Assembly (NCBI GenBank): GCA_038373865.1
Contig: JAXGGA010002389.1
Span: forward strand, 43,501-107,500
Length of the DNA: 64,000 nt
Source of the DNA: Uloborus plumipes
Lineage: Eukaryota > Arthropoda > Arachnida > Araneae > Uloboridae
Reading direction: 5' to 3'
Shown piece by piece: positions 1-12,130 of this stretch. A program made the translations under genes and the position numbers. Numbering within the stretch: position 1 is the first letter of the stretch; every line of letters starts with the position of its first letter. The notes under the pieces are model-generated. The model did not search any database. It saw nothing but the letters and a program-made list of their open reading frames with translations, and was not told where the DNA came from.

Positions 1-58
1 CATCTACTAAGAAATTTACACATATAAATAAGTAGCGTGGGGTCCATACCAGATTTTT
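1..58. repeat. Terminal fragment of interspersed repeat R1
   Basis: Bases 4-58 match 2594-2648 closely; both carry ctactaagaaatttacac and then gtggggtccataccagattt. This is the end of a repeat whose other copy lies at about 1.9-2.65 kb. The body of this copy lies left of the window. The family is not recognised by name. Confidence 0.6.
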
Positions 59-149
59 ATATCATACTTTGAAGGAATTATAGTTGAATTACAACTAAAA
101 TAGAGCATTTTTTCTGCTATATCAATTATTTTACAAATGAACTTTTAAT

Positions 150-185
150 TGTATACCACGGGCAAAGCCGTGCGGGTACCGCTAG
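150..185 (+). mobile_element. Helitron 3' terminus (plus strand)
   Basis: A short GC hairpin (cacgggc, loop aaa, gccgtg at about 157-172) is followed about ten bases later by CTAG at 182-185 and then a T. A subterminal hairpin plus CTRR, inserted before T, is the standard Helitron 3' end. The same motif in reverse orientation ends the Helitron at 9221. How far this copy extends to the left is unclear, because R1 occupies 1-58. Confidence 0.6.
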
Positions 186-1892
186 TATTTCATAAAAGTG
201 AGGAATGCGCGTTCATGCAACATGTAGCAACTCAGGAAACTTTTTTACATAGAAGCGTATGGTGTGGATAATAGCGGAAATCTGAGAACTCTGGGAGAGT
301 CCCATGGAAAAAAATCTATGAGATTGTTAAAAATGTTTACAGTGTACTAGTGAACTTAGAATGTGGACTGTTAAATTGTTGTACAGTAAAAAGGTTTGTA
401 CTTGCCTTTTTTTCTTAAAGCTTCCGAGTATGACTGTTTGTCCTCTTTTGGTAAGTTTGGCAATTATTATTTAGTTTTTACATGAAAAAGCATTTAATAC
501 TTCCCTTCTTAAACTTTTGCACTATCTTTGTGCTACAAATTTTTGAAATTTTAAACGTACCCTGTTAGTGAACAAATGAAAGGAACCAGTTTTTTTCTTA
601 ATTACGTTAAAATCCATAGGCTTTTGATCATAACTTGCTTCCTTAATGTTTCACTTTGTTATTCCCATGCATATATTTTAAATTATATAAAAAAATAATT
701 TTGCATCGTTTTTAAGTGCGAAATTAAAACCCAGGGATTTATTTATTCTCTCCTTTTTTTTAATATATATTTTACAAGTCGTGCGAAATACAAGATTTTT
801 TTTGTTAGGAAATTACTTAACACTGGCTGTGAGTATGTATACAAACATTGCATCAGCGCTATTTAATTAATCGAGCTGCATACATTACTTCATTGGATTT
901 ACTCGAAATAAAAAGAGAAGAAATTCCGCGTAAAAGGTGACATGTTTAATCCTCGTTCAAGCTAATGTCATTAATCAGGGAACACTTGTGATAAACAAAA
1001 ATCAATTTGAAAGAGAAAAATGAGTTTACTCTCCTAGCGCTGCTTTTCAGAAAGACGAGAGAGAACAGCTGTTGAATAAACAACATGAGTCGTCAGAACA
1101 AATACATTTTGTGAACAAAAAAGGAGATTTGTTGAAATGTGTATTTGCTCAACTTCAAAAATTGTACTGACAATGTTTTCACTGATGCAAAGCATGCAAA
1201 TTTGATCTTTATTTGGTGTTGCATTTAATGAAAATTTCTTTGTTCAAGTGCTTTTGCAGCAAGAACATCAAATTGACGATTTTGTTACAAACGAAAATAA
1301 TTTCCCAGACAAAAAAAAACTTTTACCATTTAATTTAATTTTTATTTACTAGTCGGAAATAATTCTAGAATTGAACAGATGAATTGCTTCATCTTAGAAA
1401 AATCCTGCAGAAAAGAGGGAAGGAAGAGGGAAGGAGTATACAATTGTAAAAACTTTTTGAAAAAGATCTTGCACTTTGAGACACTATTACGAAAATAAAA
1501 GCCTTTTTTAAGTAAAAAATTATAAAAATATCATTGAGTAGAAACTTGATAACGACTAATGAGAGACTTTATTTATTCTGTAAAAAAAACCCAGGATGTT
1601 TCGAAAGTTTAATTACAGCTTGTCTAGCTTACTGAAACTTTTAATTACGAAACTTTGAGTTAGAGTAATGCAGTTAAATATTTTACGCTAATATCTATGT
1701 TTTTGATTTAAAGTTAAATTACATATTCAAATAACTTTAGTAAAATGTTAAAAAGACAATTTAGTGAAACAAGAAGATTAGGATGGCTACGAAGTCTTTC
1801 ATTTTAGCAAAATATGTTGTTATTTTCGCAATAAAATTGTTTCCAATAATATACATAGTATATTAACTAAGAAGTTAGTTTAAAGGTTAAGT
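186..1892. other. AT-rich stretch, no gene recognised
   Basis: I see no supportable gene or repeat here. The only point of note is a possible 30-base microexon at 421-450, reported as a finding. Confidence 0.5.
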
Positions 1893-2650
1893 TTTTACTT
1901 CCTTTTACGTAGTAAAGGAAGTATTGTGATCACGAAAAAAATTTCACTCAAATTTCGGTCTAAATTTTGACTTTGCTCACACCCGAGTGAATGTCGCGTA
2001 GTTTTTTCGACCTATCAGCACATGCATATGTACCTAACAACATACAAACAGCCGAAAAATCAATTTCGACCACCCCCGAGTAAATTACGACGAGTTTTCT
2101 CGTGACGTCTGTGTATACGTATGTGCGGATGTATGTCGCATAACTCAAAAACTATATGCCGTAGAAACTTCTAGCTTGGTATGTAGACTCTGAGGGGGGT
2201 TTAGTTGTGCACCTCTTCTGTGATTGCATTCGAATGTTCCCAAGGTGTTCTTTTACACCTTTTTTGGGGTAAATCAATGTTAATTTCAATACAGACTCAA
2301 GTGATATGAATTGGCGCGACCACTCGGCGACATCTCGCCAAGCTTTTGGTCGCCAAGTGTTTGACGCCAACTTGGCGACAAATTTGGAGAAAAAATTATT
2401 TTTTGAATTTGGGTTCAACTTGGCGCTATTGGCGATATTTTGCGAAAAATTCACTGAATGATATTAAATCAGCAATATTTAGAAAATTAACCATTGTAAA
2501 ATATTTTTTGCATTGTTTTGTGGCAGATTAGGGGAGTAAATATTTGAATTGTTACCTTGCTCACTCTAAGAACTTTTTTAACACTTAAGGCAACTACTAA
2601 GAAATTTACACGTAAAAGGAAGTAGTGTGGGGTCCATACCAGATTTTTTT
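1893..2650. mobile_element. R1 repeat, near-complete copy with inverted ends
   Basis: The left end has acttccttttacgt (1897-1910), which forms a small palindrome with agtaaaggaagt. The right end has acgtaaaaggaagt (2610-2623), the exact inverse, followed by the gtggggtccatacc terminus that also occurs at 36-50. The interior (2310-2440) repeats ggcgac/tcgcca words. No coding capacity is visible; the short ORFs are composition noise. It is probably a non-autonomous DNA element about 0.75 kb long, of unknown superfamily. Confidence 0.55.
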
Positions 2651-4993
2651 AGTTAGTATTACTTTCTCTCTATATATTTGTTTCTAGGCAGAGTAGTAGA
2701 TTTTAATGTATCGTCAAAAGTTCAAACTTTTCTTTTTGCATTGATTTTTTTTCTTTGCTTGAATAACATTCACTTCAGAAAGTTGTGGTCTTGACATGAA
2801 AGTAAAGGTGGTTCTTTTTTTTTTGAAATAAGTTTCTTTGGATTAAAAAACAAATAATATGAGCTCAAATTTTTGTATTAGTTTCTTTCATAAAATTGTT
2901 TATTGTATTAGAAATTGACAAGAACTAAACAACTAAACCCAAAACAGACAACAACTATAAATCTAAATCTGAAATGAAGCTAAGGAGTTTCATTTTGAAC
3001 AACTTTAATGTGTTTGAACAACTTCACATGCGCACACGCACATACATACTAAGACAAGTATTTTATTTGCTAAAAAATAGAAACTGGCAACTGATAAACA
3101 TTTTAATAAATTATAAGAGTTTGCTTTTATCGTCTGCCAACAATGAAAACGGTTCCGATAGCGTGAATAAAGGCTAAGCTGCATTTGCTAAAAAATGCTA
3201 TAACTCGCGTTCTATAGAACATGGAAGATCCAATTACATCGTATCAGATGCAGAAAATGTTTCTCTTTCATTTGGTGCCTTTTTTTTTTTTTTAAGTTTT
3301 GAAGTATGTTTTCACTGCTAAAATCCCGAAAAACCTTTCAAAGGTTTTTACTTAAGATCTTCGCTAATTTATAACATACGAAGACGCAACCTAGCTAAGA
3401 ACACTTTCGATCAACTCCAATTTCAAACACTTTTTTTTCTTTCAAAATCGGTCCATCCGATAGGCTGCAAAGTGCCACAGACAGATACACAAATACATAT
3501 ACAAGCCAAATGCATAAGCCCCCTTCCTTTGTGTTAAAAAACCCCTCCTTTTAGAAAGATCTTTCTGCTTACTCTCTTAGCTATGCCTTTGCAGCTTTTT
3601 ACTGTAAGTCTATAACAAATATTTTTTAGATAAGTGTGTTAGCCATTTATTATACGATTATAACAAATATTTAGCCATTTATAGTACGTTTCTAATCGCA
3701 TGCATTTTTAAGCACTGCGAAGTTTTAACCTGCTTTTTTTATTCTGTAAACAACAGCACTAATAATTGATAGAAAATTACGATACTTAAATTCATACTTG
3801 TTCTTTAAATAGCCATTAGTTGTTATTAAATATGTTAGTTGTAATTTTTGTTTAGAAAAGTATTTATAAACATCTCAGAAGCAAAAGAATTTGCAAAAGT
3901 TATTTAAAAGCTTCAATTGTTCGCTTTGCAAAGTTCTGTACATTTTTTTCTAACAAATGCTTTCCATCTGTAAAAAGATAGAAACATGTGTAGTTGTGCT
4001 TTGAACTATGACATATATCGTTTCTAAAGTTAAAAAACAGTTCACCCTTTTAGTTGAAATTTCTGAAGTTAATTCACCTCAAAATTTATAAAATAAATAA
4101 ATAGTTGTTTAAAGAAACGTAATATTTCAAAAGAACTTTTTCCATCATGGAGTATACTAAAAAGAAAACTAATCTTTTTCTTTTTATTTTTTGACGATAT
4201 AACACATAGAAAAAGAATCGATGTTTCTTAAAAACACATTGTAGCATCTAAAACACTTTAAAGGTAAGATTTCTAAAAAGAATCATCTCTTCCTAACTTA
4301 ATTCCAAACAAAATCTATGGTTTCTCCTCAACAAAATATTTTTACTTCTGAATGTATACATCAAAACATGTGAGTTCTTGCATTTAATTCTTTACCCCAA
4401 TGCCGCTGCTCCAAAAATAAATGAAGCTGAAAACGGAAAATTCAAACCAAAGTTTTGTTATAAGTCATAAGATCGGCATTGATTCCCAATAATAGTTTTT
4501 ATCCTTAAATCTCTCTGTTTCTGTTTCTCAAGACGCGAAATGATTTTTGGATCTTTTTTCCCGAAATATGTTTATCTTTTTAAGTAAAATGCAATTCTGC
4601 TAGAATAGCCAAACTCGATCCCTTCTTGTATAGGTTCATCTGAACTTTAAACTTCTAAAGAATTACATCAAAAGAAAAAAAAAAGCATTTACTGCAAAAC
4701 TAACGCTTTTCTTTGACGTATAAAATAACAAACTGCTTTATTTTTCTATCGAATCTGTGTTTAAAAATAAATAAACGTTTAAGCTGAAAGAATAAAATAT
4801 GTTATTTTTTAAAAATAGCTCCTCTTTTGTTTTTTAGATACGGCATCACATATTGGACATACTCAGTACAGCGGTGATCATTAACACGAGTTGCTGCTCC
4901 ACCCACATTGTTGTTGTTACAAATCTCCAGCTACCTACCAAACTCTACAAATTATGAGATTCTAAAAAACTTCAAAGTCAGAGAACCACGAGT
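2651..4993. other. AT-rich stretch, no gene recognised
   Basis: No ORF with recognisable similarity. A small local duplication at about 3616-3685 repeats ataacaaatattt and tagccattta. Otherwise I see nothing. Confidence 0.5.
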
Positions 4994-7233
4994 TTAATCG
5001 TTACCATCGAAACTCCAAGCCTTCTGTCTGATTTCTGACGTCACTCACTTGAGGCCAGCGGATTATATTGGCGCTTATTATTGGCCCGTTTTTACTAAAC
5101 TTTTCTCGGTGGGAAAATTGTTGATTTTAAAAACAAGAAAATCAAACTTTTGGATCAAAAAAACTTTTCTGAAATGAATATGCAAAGCACAATTCTAAAA
5201 AATATTTATTTACATGTCAATGTATTTTTTCATAAATTACAAAGATCTCAAGGGAACGAAAAAATATGAGTTTTATTTTTCTCATCATAGTTTCATCTAT
5301 ATTTAGAAATCGAGCACTTGTTTGGCATTTTTTTCCAGTCGGTCTGAAAAAATTCAGGAATGAAAAAAATGTTATGATCAAGTAATGATATAAATGTTCA
5401 TTAGTACAAAACACGAATCATGCTTGTTAAAATTACCTATACTAATAGGTTTTAAACTGCTACTACTAATAGGTCTAAAAAAAAGTTTTATTTAATTTTT
5501 CCTATTCTAATTAAATCTGTCAAAAGCTCAAAACTTATGACATTACTGTCAGTAAATTACAGAATTTTAAAATGTCTGTCCTAAGCTTAAAAATTTATAT
5601 GATTTTATTATTTGTATTTATAATTGAAAGTTCAGTATTATTCATAAGAAAATACTTTAATGTTTTTGACACATATCAATACATAATGGATATTCATGAT
5701 CATGATGCTGAGAGAAGTAGAAATTGTGGGCAGCTTACTAGAATTATTTTTTAGCTTTTTTTTCCTAATAAGTAAGGTTTTATTTATGCTTGATTTTTCT
5801 TTACAAAAGCGCAATTTGTAGTAAACGTTTAATATCAGTTTGTTTGCTTCTTCATTATTTCTTTAGTTGAGATCAAATGTAGATTTTCGGCCCTTATGTA
5901 ATGCTCTAAATTAAAAGGTACAATAAAGAGTTTCGACAATGTTGGTTGATGGCGCAGCTAAAAATTTGGCTCAATTTCTTACCTCGCAAACTTTTTTTTT
6001 TACAAACCAATCCTCCAAAAACCATTTAGAACTATAAAATGTCAAGGAGCAGTTAAAATTTCGCCAAACCAAAACTCGTCTAAATGTGCGATAGTTTTTG
6101 CAATCATAAAATTGCGCCAAAAATCAACACTTAAACGTTTTCCAAAATGTTTAGCGCAGCATTTATGTTAGCTTCATTTATTTCGTTGACCGATTTCTTC
6201 AACTTTGAGATAACTGTGTTAATATTGTTAAATGGCTTTCGAAATTTCGCCAAAAATTTTACTTTTATTGACTAGCGTAAAATTAGCGAACTTGAAATCA
6301 CATCCAAAAAAATTATTGACAAAAAAACTTTAATTTTATTAACTCAAGTTTTAAGATTTGGAAAAGGAAGATTTTACCTAAATGGCTTTTGCAAAGTTTT
6401 GGCGAAATTAATTGTCGAAGATACAATACCTAAATCGGTACATATTTTACTTTCAGCAAGCTTTTTAAAAACGTGCCAAAACCAAGTATTAGTAAAATTC
6501 TTATCATTAAATCTGTCAATTTACATTGTAAATACCACAGCATAGTTATTATACAGCAAACGAAGGACTTAAGTGTTTTGCCAGGAATGGATTACTTTAC
6601 TGAAAATGGCGGTTCATAAATATTTCGTCGGCAGGTTGTATTTGAGTTTCGAATAGATACAAAGTTTTTGTCAATGCATTACTCTAAACGCTTTAAATAT
6701 TTTATAATCCTTTAACAGGTAATACATCAACTTCATTTCATTACGAAATCGTTGTATATGGTTTAGGAAAATGGTTAGTTTAGCTAGATTCTTGACTTAA
6801 CTTTCGAACCTGGCGGTTACATTTTGAAAAAGTACAGCTTTTACAATCCGGAAAAGAAATTTCAATTAGGCAAGCATTTTTTATGAATAAATATTTAAAT
6901 TTCGCACAGAAAGTCTGAAATAGATCAAGTAAACTTAAAGCTCAGTCAACTAATCCGGAAACTATCAGAAATTTCAGTTAGACTTAAAAATAAGTTAATT
7001 TCAATATTATAAAGGGATATGATGCATGAAAGAAAGCACAACTTACCTTTTACAATCCAAATGAAGGTTTTGGTGATAAAATCCAACTGGAATAAGATTC
7101 TTCTAGCTAGTTTGAATGGGTTTTGCGTATAATAACAAGCTGGAAAATGAAAGAAACTGGCCCCAATATGATGACGTAGTCCCTAGCAACCGTTTCAGAC
7201 AGAAGGCTTGGAGTTTCGATGGTAACGGTTTAA
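4994..7233. mobile_element. Non-coding element with 33-bp perfect TIRs
   Basis: Bases 4999-5031 (starting cgttaccatcgaaactcc, ending gtctga) are the exact inverse of 7195-7227. Both arms are bordered on the outside by ttaa-containing sequence, so the pair may frame a 2.2-kb element. The interior holds no protein domain I recognise, only scattered tcgccaaa words around 6060-6420. It could be a decayed DNA transposon or two solo copies in inverse orientation. Confidence 0.5.
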
Positions 7234-7396
7234 TCATATTATCTTCTTTATGTATAAAAATGAATGTATGTACCTATGCATATCCTTTATAGATTCCCCC
7301 TTCTGATTTTGCTAAAAATTTCACAGTGTGCTTGTGTCTTTACTGGGCACATCAAGAGACCAATTAGAAAAAGAAATTTGACAGGTAGTTATTTTT

Positions 7397-8468
7397 AACC
7401 GACTTCAACAAAGGAGGAGGTTATCAATTCAAAGCGTATGTTTTTTTTTGTTTGTTCGCACATAACTTATGATCTACTGAACCGATTTGGACGATATTTT
7501 TTTTAATCGATAGGAGATGGTGTAACTTAGGTACCATGTACTCATATGACGATATTTGTTCACTAGAAAAAAAGTTATTATGGAAAACAGTAAATTTCAT
7601 GTCATTTCCCCATTAAATGATTAAATTTTCAATCCATTGTTGCAAAAATTTTTGCCTCGCAGCAGCAATATTAATAGTAATCATGATGAAAAATTTGAAC
7701 CAAGGCTTAACTAAATCTAACATGAAACTCATTAGCGGTAACGTACGTAGTATGTGTTAAAATCTTATGAACAACGAGAAACTAGAATTGCTTTGAAATA
7801 TAAATTAGTTGACAAACCGTTGATATTTAAATGGCTTTGATTAAGCTAGTACACAAATAAGTACCAGAGAATAACAAAGATTTTTTTTTTAGTGTCAATC
7901 TTTTATAATTTTAGACGCGTTGATAGTTTCTTCCTTTTTTTTCAGTTTATTTTATGGAGCATTTACTTAAGAAAATTAGGTGAAGTTCCGTAATGGAAAC
8001 ATTACCTTATTTCATAAGTACACTTACACTAAAAAGAATAAAATAAAATAATTTTGGAAAAAAATAGAACCGACTTCAGTTGGAAATTGCTCTAAAAAGT
8101 AAAAAATAATTTTTTTCTTTGAACACCATCGAAACTACTTTTAAACATAAGTTTTGAAGTCGGCGCAAAAACGATAGGTCAAATGATATTTAACCATATT
8201 TTGCCAACATTTTTCAGAGAAACCATTGAAAATTAAAAGCAGAATATTTGTACCAGTACACGAATGTGTGGTAATGAATGAAATGTATGCGAATGCTTTT
8301 AAAGGAGCTGGATCCATTAAAATGTATATAGTTGAATTATAGTTGCGTATGATTCTTTTCATTGTTTTTGCGCCTACTTCAAAACTTATGTTTAAAAGTA
8401 GTTTCGATGGTGTTCAAAGAAAAAAATTATTTTTTACTTTTTAGAGCAATTTCCAACTGAAGTCGGTT
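7397..8468. mobile_element. accgacttca-ended interspersed element
   Basis: It starts aaccgacttcaacaaaggag and ends tgaagtcggtt, giving short inverted termini of about 11 bp. I have an impression of similar 'gacttcaa...ggaggagg' repeats in other arthropod genomes, but cannot name the family. The right half contains the foldback annotated separately. No intact coding region is present; the 73-codon ORF at 8141-8362 spans the foldback and its loop and is not a gene. Confidence 0.5.
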
Positions 8469-8497
8469 CTATTTTTTTCCAAAATTATTTTATTTTA
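8039..8497. repeat. Foldback with 134-bp inverted arms
   Basis: The left arm, 8039-8172, and the right arm, 8364-8497, are inverse copies that I can read through with about one mismatch near the inner end. The loop is 191 bp. The arms contain gaaccgacttcagttgg and accatcgaaactac. Such near-identity suggests a recent origin or gene conversion between the arms. Confidence 0.85.
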
Positions 8498-8806
8498 CTC
8501 CAATTTGGTGCACATTTCCACATAAAATCTCTAATTTTTGAAAGGCTTTCCTAGATTCAAATCATTATTCAGTGCTTCATCTCAACTTCCCCTCGACAGC
8601 TAATTTTGCGTTTGATATTGTCTTTGCTTCGCGTGGTTTTCCGAGGCTTCTCTCAATTCAAATAATTAAGAAATGCTTCTTTCGTGAAATTCACCCTTGA
8701 ATATATAATACTTTTGTTTTTATTTTTTCAAAAGTACAAATAATATTTTTTTTTAGAAAATCACTACAGATAAATAATGCATTTAAGTTTGATTTAATGC
8801 TGTCCT

Positions 8807-9125
8807 TTACACCAATTTAGATCCGCTATATAGACAGGCCGACGCATCAAGATTTAGTTTCACCACTTTGGATCCAATTCATGATTTTTTACTATCAATT
8901 TTTCATTGTTGTGAGCTAGGGTTACCAGAAAAAAGTTTTGGCACATTGCTAAGCTTTGCCAAATCCACGTGCCGCTAATAATTGCTCACAGTGAAAAATT
9001 ACCAAAACGCGATACTTTGCCAGAAAAAACAACCACTCAAGCACCCAAACACGCGCTGGATCCAAAGTGGGGAAACTTAATCTTGATGCGACGGCTCGTC
9101 TATATAAGGGCCTTACACCAATTTA
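8807..9125. mobile_element. MITE with about 50-bp TIRs and a 13-bp flanking repeat
   Basis: The inverted arms cover roughly 8828-8876 and 9057-9104 and share cgcatcaagatt and ccactttggatcca. The element is flanked by the perfect direct repeat ttacaccaattta at 8807-8819 and 9113-9125. There is no coding capacity. The superfamily is unassigned because 13 bp is longer than most target-site duplications; part of the match may be chance. Confidence 0.6.
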
Positions 9126-9570
9126 ACTGACCGCATTATTGCGAAAAAATACTTTCGTGGATTTCACATGTGGCATTTTAACGTGCGCGACGCAGGGTAT
9201 ATCTACGAGTTATGTATAAACTAGCAGTACCCGCACGGCGATGCCCGTGCAAAAAATGTAAAGAAAGTCAACTGAATAAATTTAAATTCACTCCACCCTC
9301 TTAAGTAAAATTATTATATTCTTTAATTCAAATGTGCACCACGACCTTTTAAAATATATTGATGACACTTTTAATGCCATTTCAGTTTGTAGTGTTCAAT
9401 GCGAGGATTATTTTAGTTTTAAAGACTTTTTTCTTCTTTTCGTGTGTGTGTGACGAACTTATTTATTTTTAGCGAAATTTTTACGTTTCAATGGAACTTT
9501 TGACACAACTGTAGAGCCAAGATTTTCGAAAACTCTCAATGACCACAGCAATATTGCCCTTGAAATTTAA

Positions 9571-9946
9571 TATCTCCCCAAAAACAACAGTGTTGTAAAA
9601 AAATCCCCCGCCAAGAAAACCTTAAATACTCAGCCTTAAAAAGTTATGATATCGAGTTTTCCCGCCAAGTTTGTGCCAAACTACAACTAACCTGTATGTA
9701 TAGTTCTTTTAAATTGTTTTCAGTTTTGCCAGGCGGGAAGCTTTGTCTTGTGAGGTGGTTGCTTAATGAGTAAAAACTTCCCGCCTGGCAGGACTGAAAA
9801 CAATTTAAAAGAACTATACATACAGGTTAGTTGTAGTTTGGCACAAACTTGGCGGGAAAACTCGATATCATAACTTTTTAAGGCTGAGTATTTAAGGTTT
9901 TCTTGGCGGGGGATTTTTTTACAACACTGTTGTTTTTGGGGAGATA
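9571..9946. repeat. Long foldback inside the Helitron, 170-bp arms
   Basis: The arms 9571-9740 and 9777-9946 are near-perfect inverse copies around a 36-bp loop. They begin tatctccccaaaaacaacag and reach caggcgggaag next to the loop. The arms contain ttcccgccaagtttgtgcc. The 80-codon minus ORF at 9720-9962 lies in one arm and the loop and is not a gene. Confidence 0.85.
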
Positions 9947-10267
9947 TCACATGTTTTTGCATTAATATTATTTCTTTGCCTGTTTTTTTTTCTCTTCAAA
10001 ATTTACTTTGCATGTGTTTTTTTCCCTTCAACATTTTTCTTGGCGGTCCGACATCTGTGGTTTTCTTGGCGGCATGCATTTGGTGCAAAAGTTCAAGGAT
10101 CTTCTTCAGTCTGGGATAAATTTGAAATCAATCACAATGTACCACCCGAACCGACGCAAAACAAAGCTAGTTGCTAACAATACTACGATTAAATTAAAAG
10201 TTAAAAAAAAAAACCCCAACCCTTACTGCCGATCTCATATTAAAATGAACTAAATTGAAGATCCCAT

Positions 10268-10560
10268 TTAACATTCGAGCGTTCGCGCTGGGTCTTTTCG
10301 ACCCAGGCGCAAGGATAAACACTCGCTGCTCTACTTCTATTTGAAAGAAATGGATCAGGTCCACTGTAGCTGCATTCAAAGTCGACCCCTTGAACTTGGA
10401 TATACTTTTGAGATCCTTGATTAATATTTGTCAAAATCATGATTTACTACTGAATTATTCATTAAATATTGTTAAAATGCTCTTAAAATGTAATATGGGT
10501 CACTCTGACCCAGCGCGCGCTCTCGTGTATCGGTATGTCGCGCGCTTTCCGGAAGGTTAA
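10268..10560. mobile_element. piggyBac-like MITE with TTAA ends
   Basis: It is bounded by TTAA at 10268-10271 and 10557-10560. The ends read ttaacattcgagcgttcgcg and, from the right, ttaaccttccggaaagcgcg, so the termini are related but imperfect. It contains the small hairpins gggtcttttcgaccc and gggtcactctgaccc. A TTAA target with short TIRs is typical of piggyBac-derived MITEs. There is no coding capacity. Confidence 0.65.
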
Positions 10561-10865
10561 AAGCCCTATGCAATAAAATCAATTACAAATATTTTATTTG
10601 TTAACAAATAGAAACTGGCAACAGATAAAATTATAAATCATTGAGTTTTCTTTCCTCGTGGCCCAACAATGAAAACATAAACGCTCAGATGTTGAACAGA
10701 GCTGGTAGATAGAAATCGGACCAATTTTAAGCATTAATAACTCCGGGGTGCGATGACCCCGGGGGTAAATTTTGGGAAAATGTCCTCAATGTCTCATCGA
10801 GAATATTCATACCAAAAATCAACACTAAAGACCCCCGGGGAGAAAAGATACGGAAAATAAAAGCG

Positions 10866-10886
10866 AGGGGGAGGGGGTGGGGGGGT
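10866..10886 (+). other. G-rich tract, possible G-quadruplex
   Basis: Runs of 4-7 G separated by one to a few bases stand out in otherwise AT-rich DNA inside the Helitron. Formation of a G-quadruplex is an inference. Confidence 0.4.
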
Positions 10887-11025
10887 CGAAAAACCCCCTA
10901 TGCCGAGCTTTGGGACAAAATAAATGTGGGTGCAAAAGCAGAGCTCAATCCGAGTTACCGTTTAGTCTGGACCCCTGTCAAACAATTTTTAAAAAGTGCG
11001 AAAAATAGCGATTTTATAACATATA

Positions 11026-12130
11026 TCACCCCTCCCCTGAGGGTCCTGGATGTTTTGCTTTAGTATGTGCCGTCAGGGGCCGCTGGAGATTGAGTATACC
11101 AAAAATGAACTCTAAGGATCTTTATGGGGCTGAGATACAGAGGGGTGAAAACCCCGGTTTGGTTACTCGCGTAAACAGTCCTAGTCGCTCTTTTACATTT
11201 TTATTGGCGACGGAAATTTCTTGGCGGCTTGTATTTGGTTTTCTTGGCGGGGCGGGACGCTCCCGCGTCCCGTGATAATTCACCGATTTAACCGTAATTT
11301 CAATGTAAAATTGGTCGCCAAATCTAAATTTATTAACATAGGGAACCGATTGTATCAGGTAGATCAGCCACAGCCATTCTTCCATGATTTTAATGTGAAC
11401 ATTAAAAGGAAAGAAATATAATGTCTTTCGTACCATCTCTTTGAAGTGATTACAATCTAACAGTGACCCTCAAATAATCAAGATTTCACTGGCCGGGAAC
11501 CTCCTCTGAAGAAAAATTATTATATCCTTTAGTTCAAATGCGCTCCACAACCTTTTAAATTCCACTTAAAGTCATGTTAAAGTTTAAATCAATTCGCCAA
11601 ATAAATATAAGAGACAGAAAGTTAAGTAAGTAACAGGAGATATTAATTAATCAAATTGAATAAATTTTCAAGGCTTAAATCTATACGCAAATTTAAACCA
11701 CAAAGTAACTTCAGGGACAAAAGAGCAGCTGATCAGGAAAATGGCTCTAGTGTTTCAGTTCTGCGTAGAGTTAGGCCTTGAAAATTGACTAAATTTGATT
11801 AATTAATATCTCCTGTCCTAATTAACGGACAGAAACGTGCTAAAACTTTTCTTTTTCAGAAAAAAAAACCCTTTCCAACGATATATAATGTTTTGGGGTG
11901 GGGCGAGGTTTTCCCCCCTCAATTATGGCGGATACACCAAAAATGAGACTAATTAATTAATTTAAAAATAACTAATTCGAAATTAAAAATTTGGGCTTCG
12001 AGGTGCACGAGGGCGGGGTACGTTCGAATTTTTGAGCCAAGTTTCAGGTCTGTGGGTGCTGCGGGGGCTTCTGGCCAGCGGTTACAAACATACAGACAAA
12101 CGAACACCGTCATCTTTATATATATAGATA
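11026..12130 (-). repeat. Tandem unit 1 of the Helitron 5' end (1.1 kb)
   Basis: It runs from tcacccctcccctgagg to ctttatatatatagata. It is almost identical to 12131-13234, the only difference I noticed being one extra C near the start of unit 2. It ends with the same tatatatataga sequence that forms the true Helitron 5' end. The identical 104-codon minus and 66-codon plus ORFs in both units overlap on opposite strands and show no recognisable domain. Inside, caggagatattaattaatc at about 11634 recurs in inverse form at about 11800. Confidence 0.9.
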
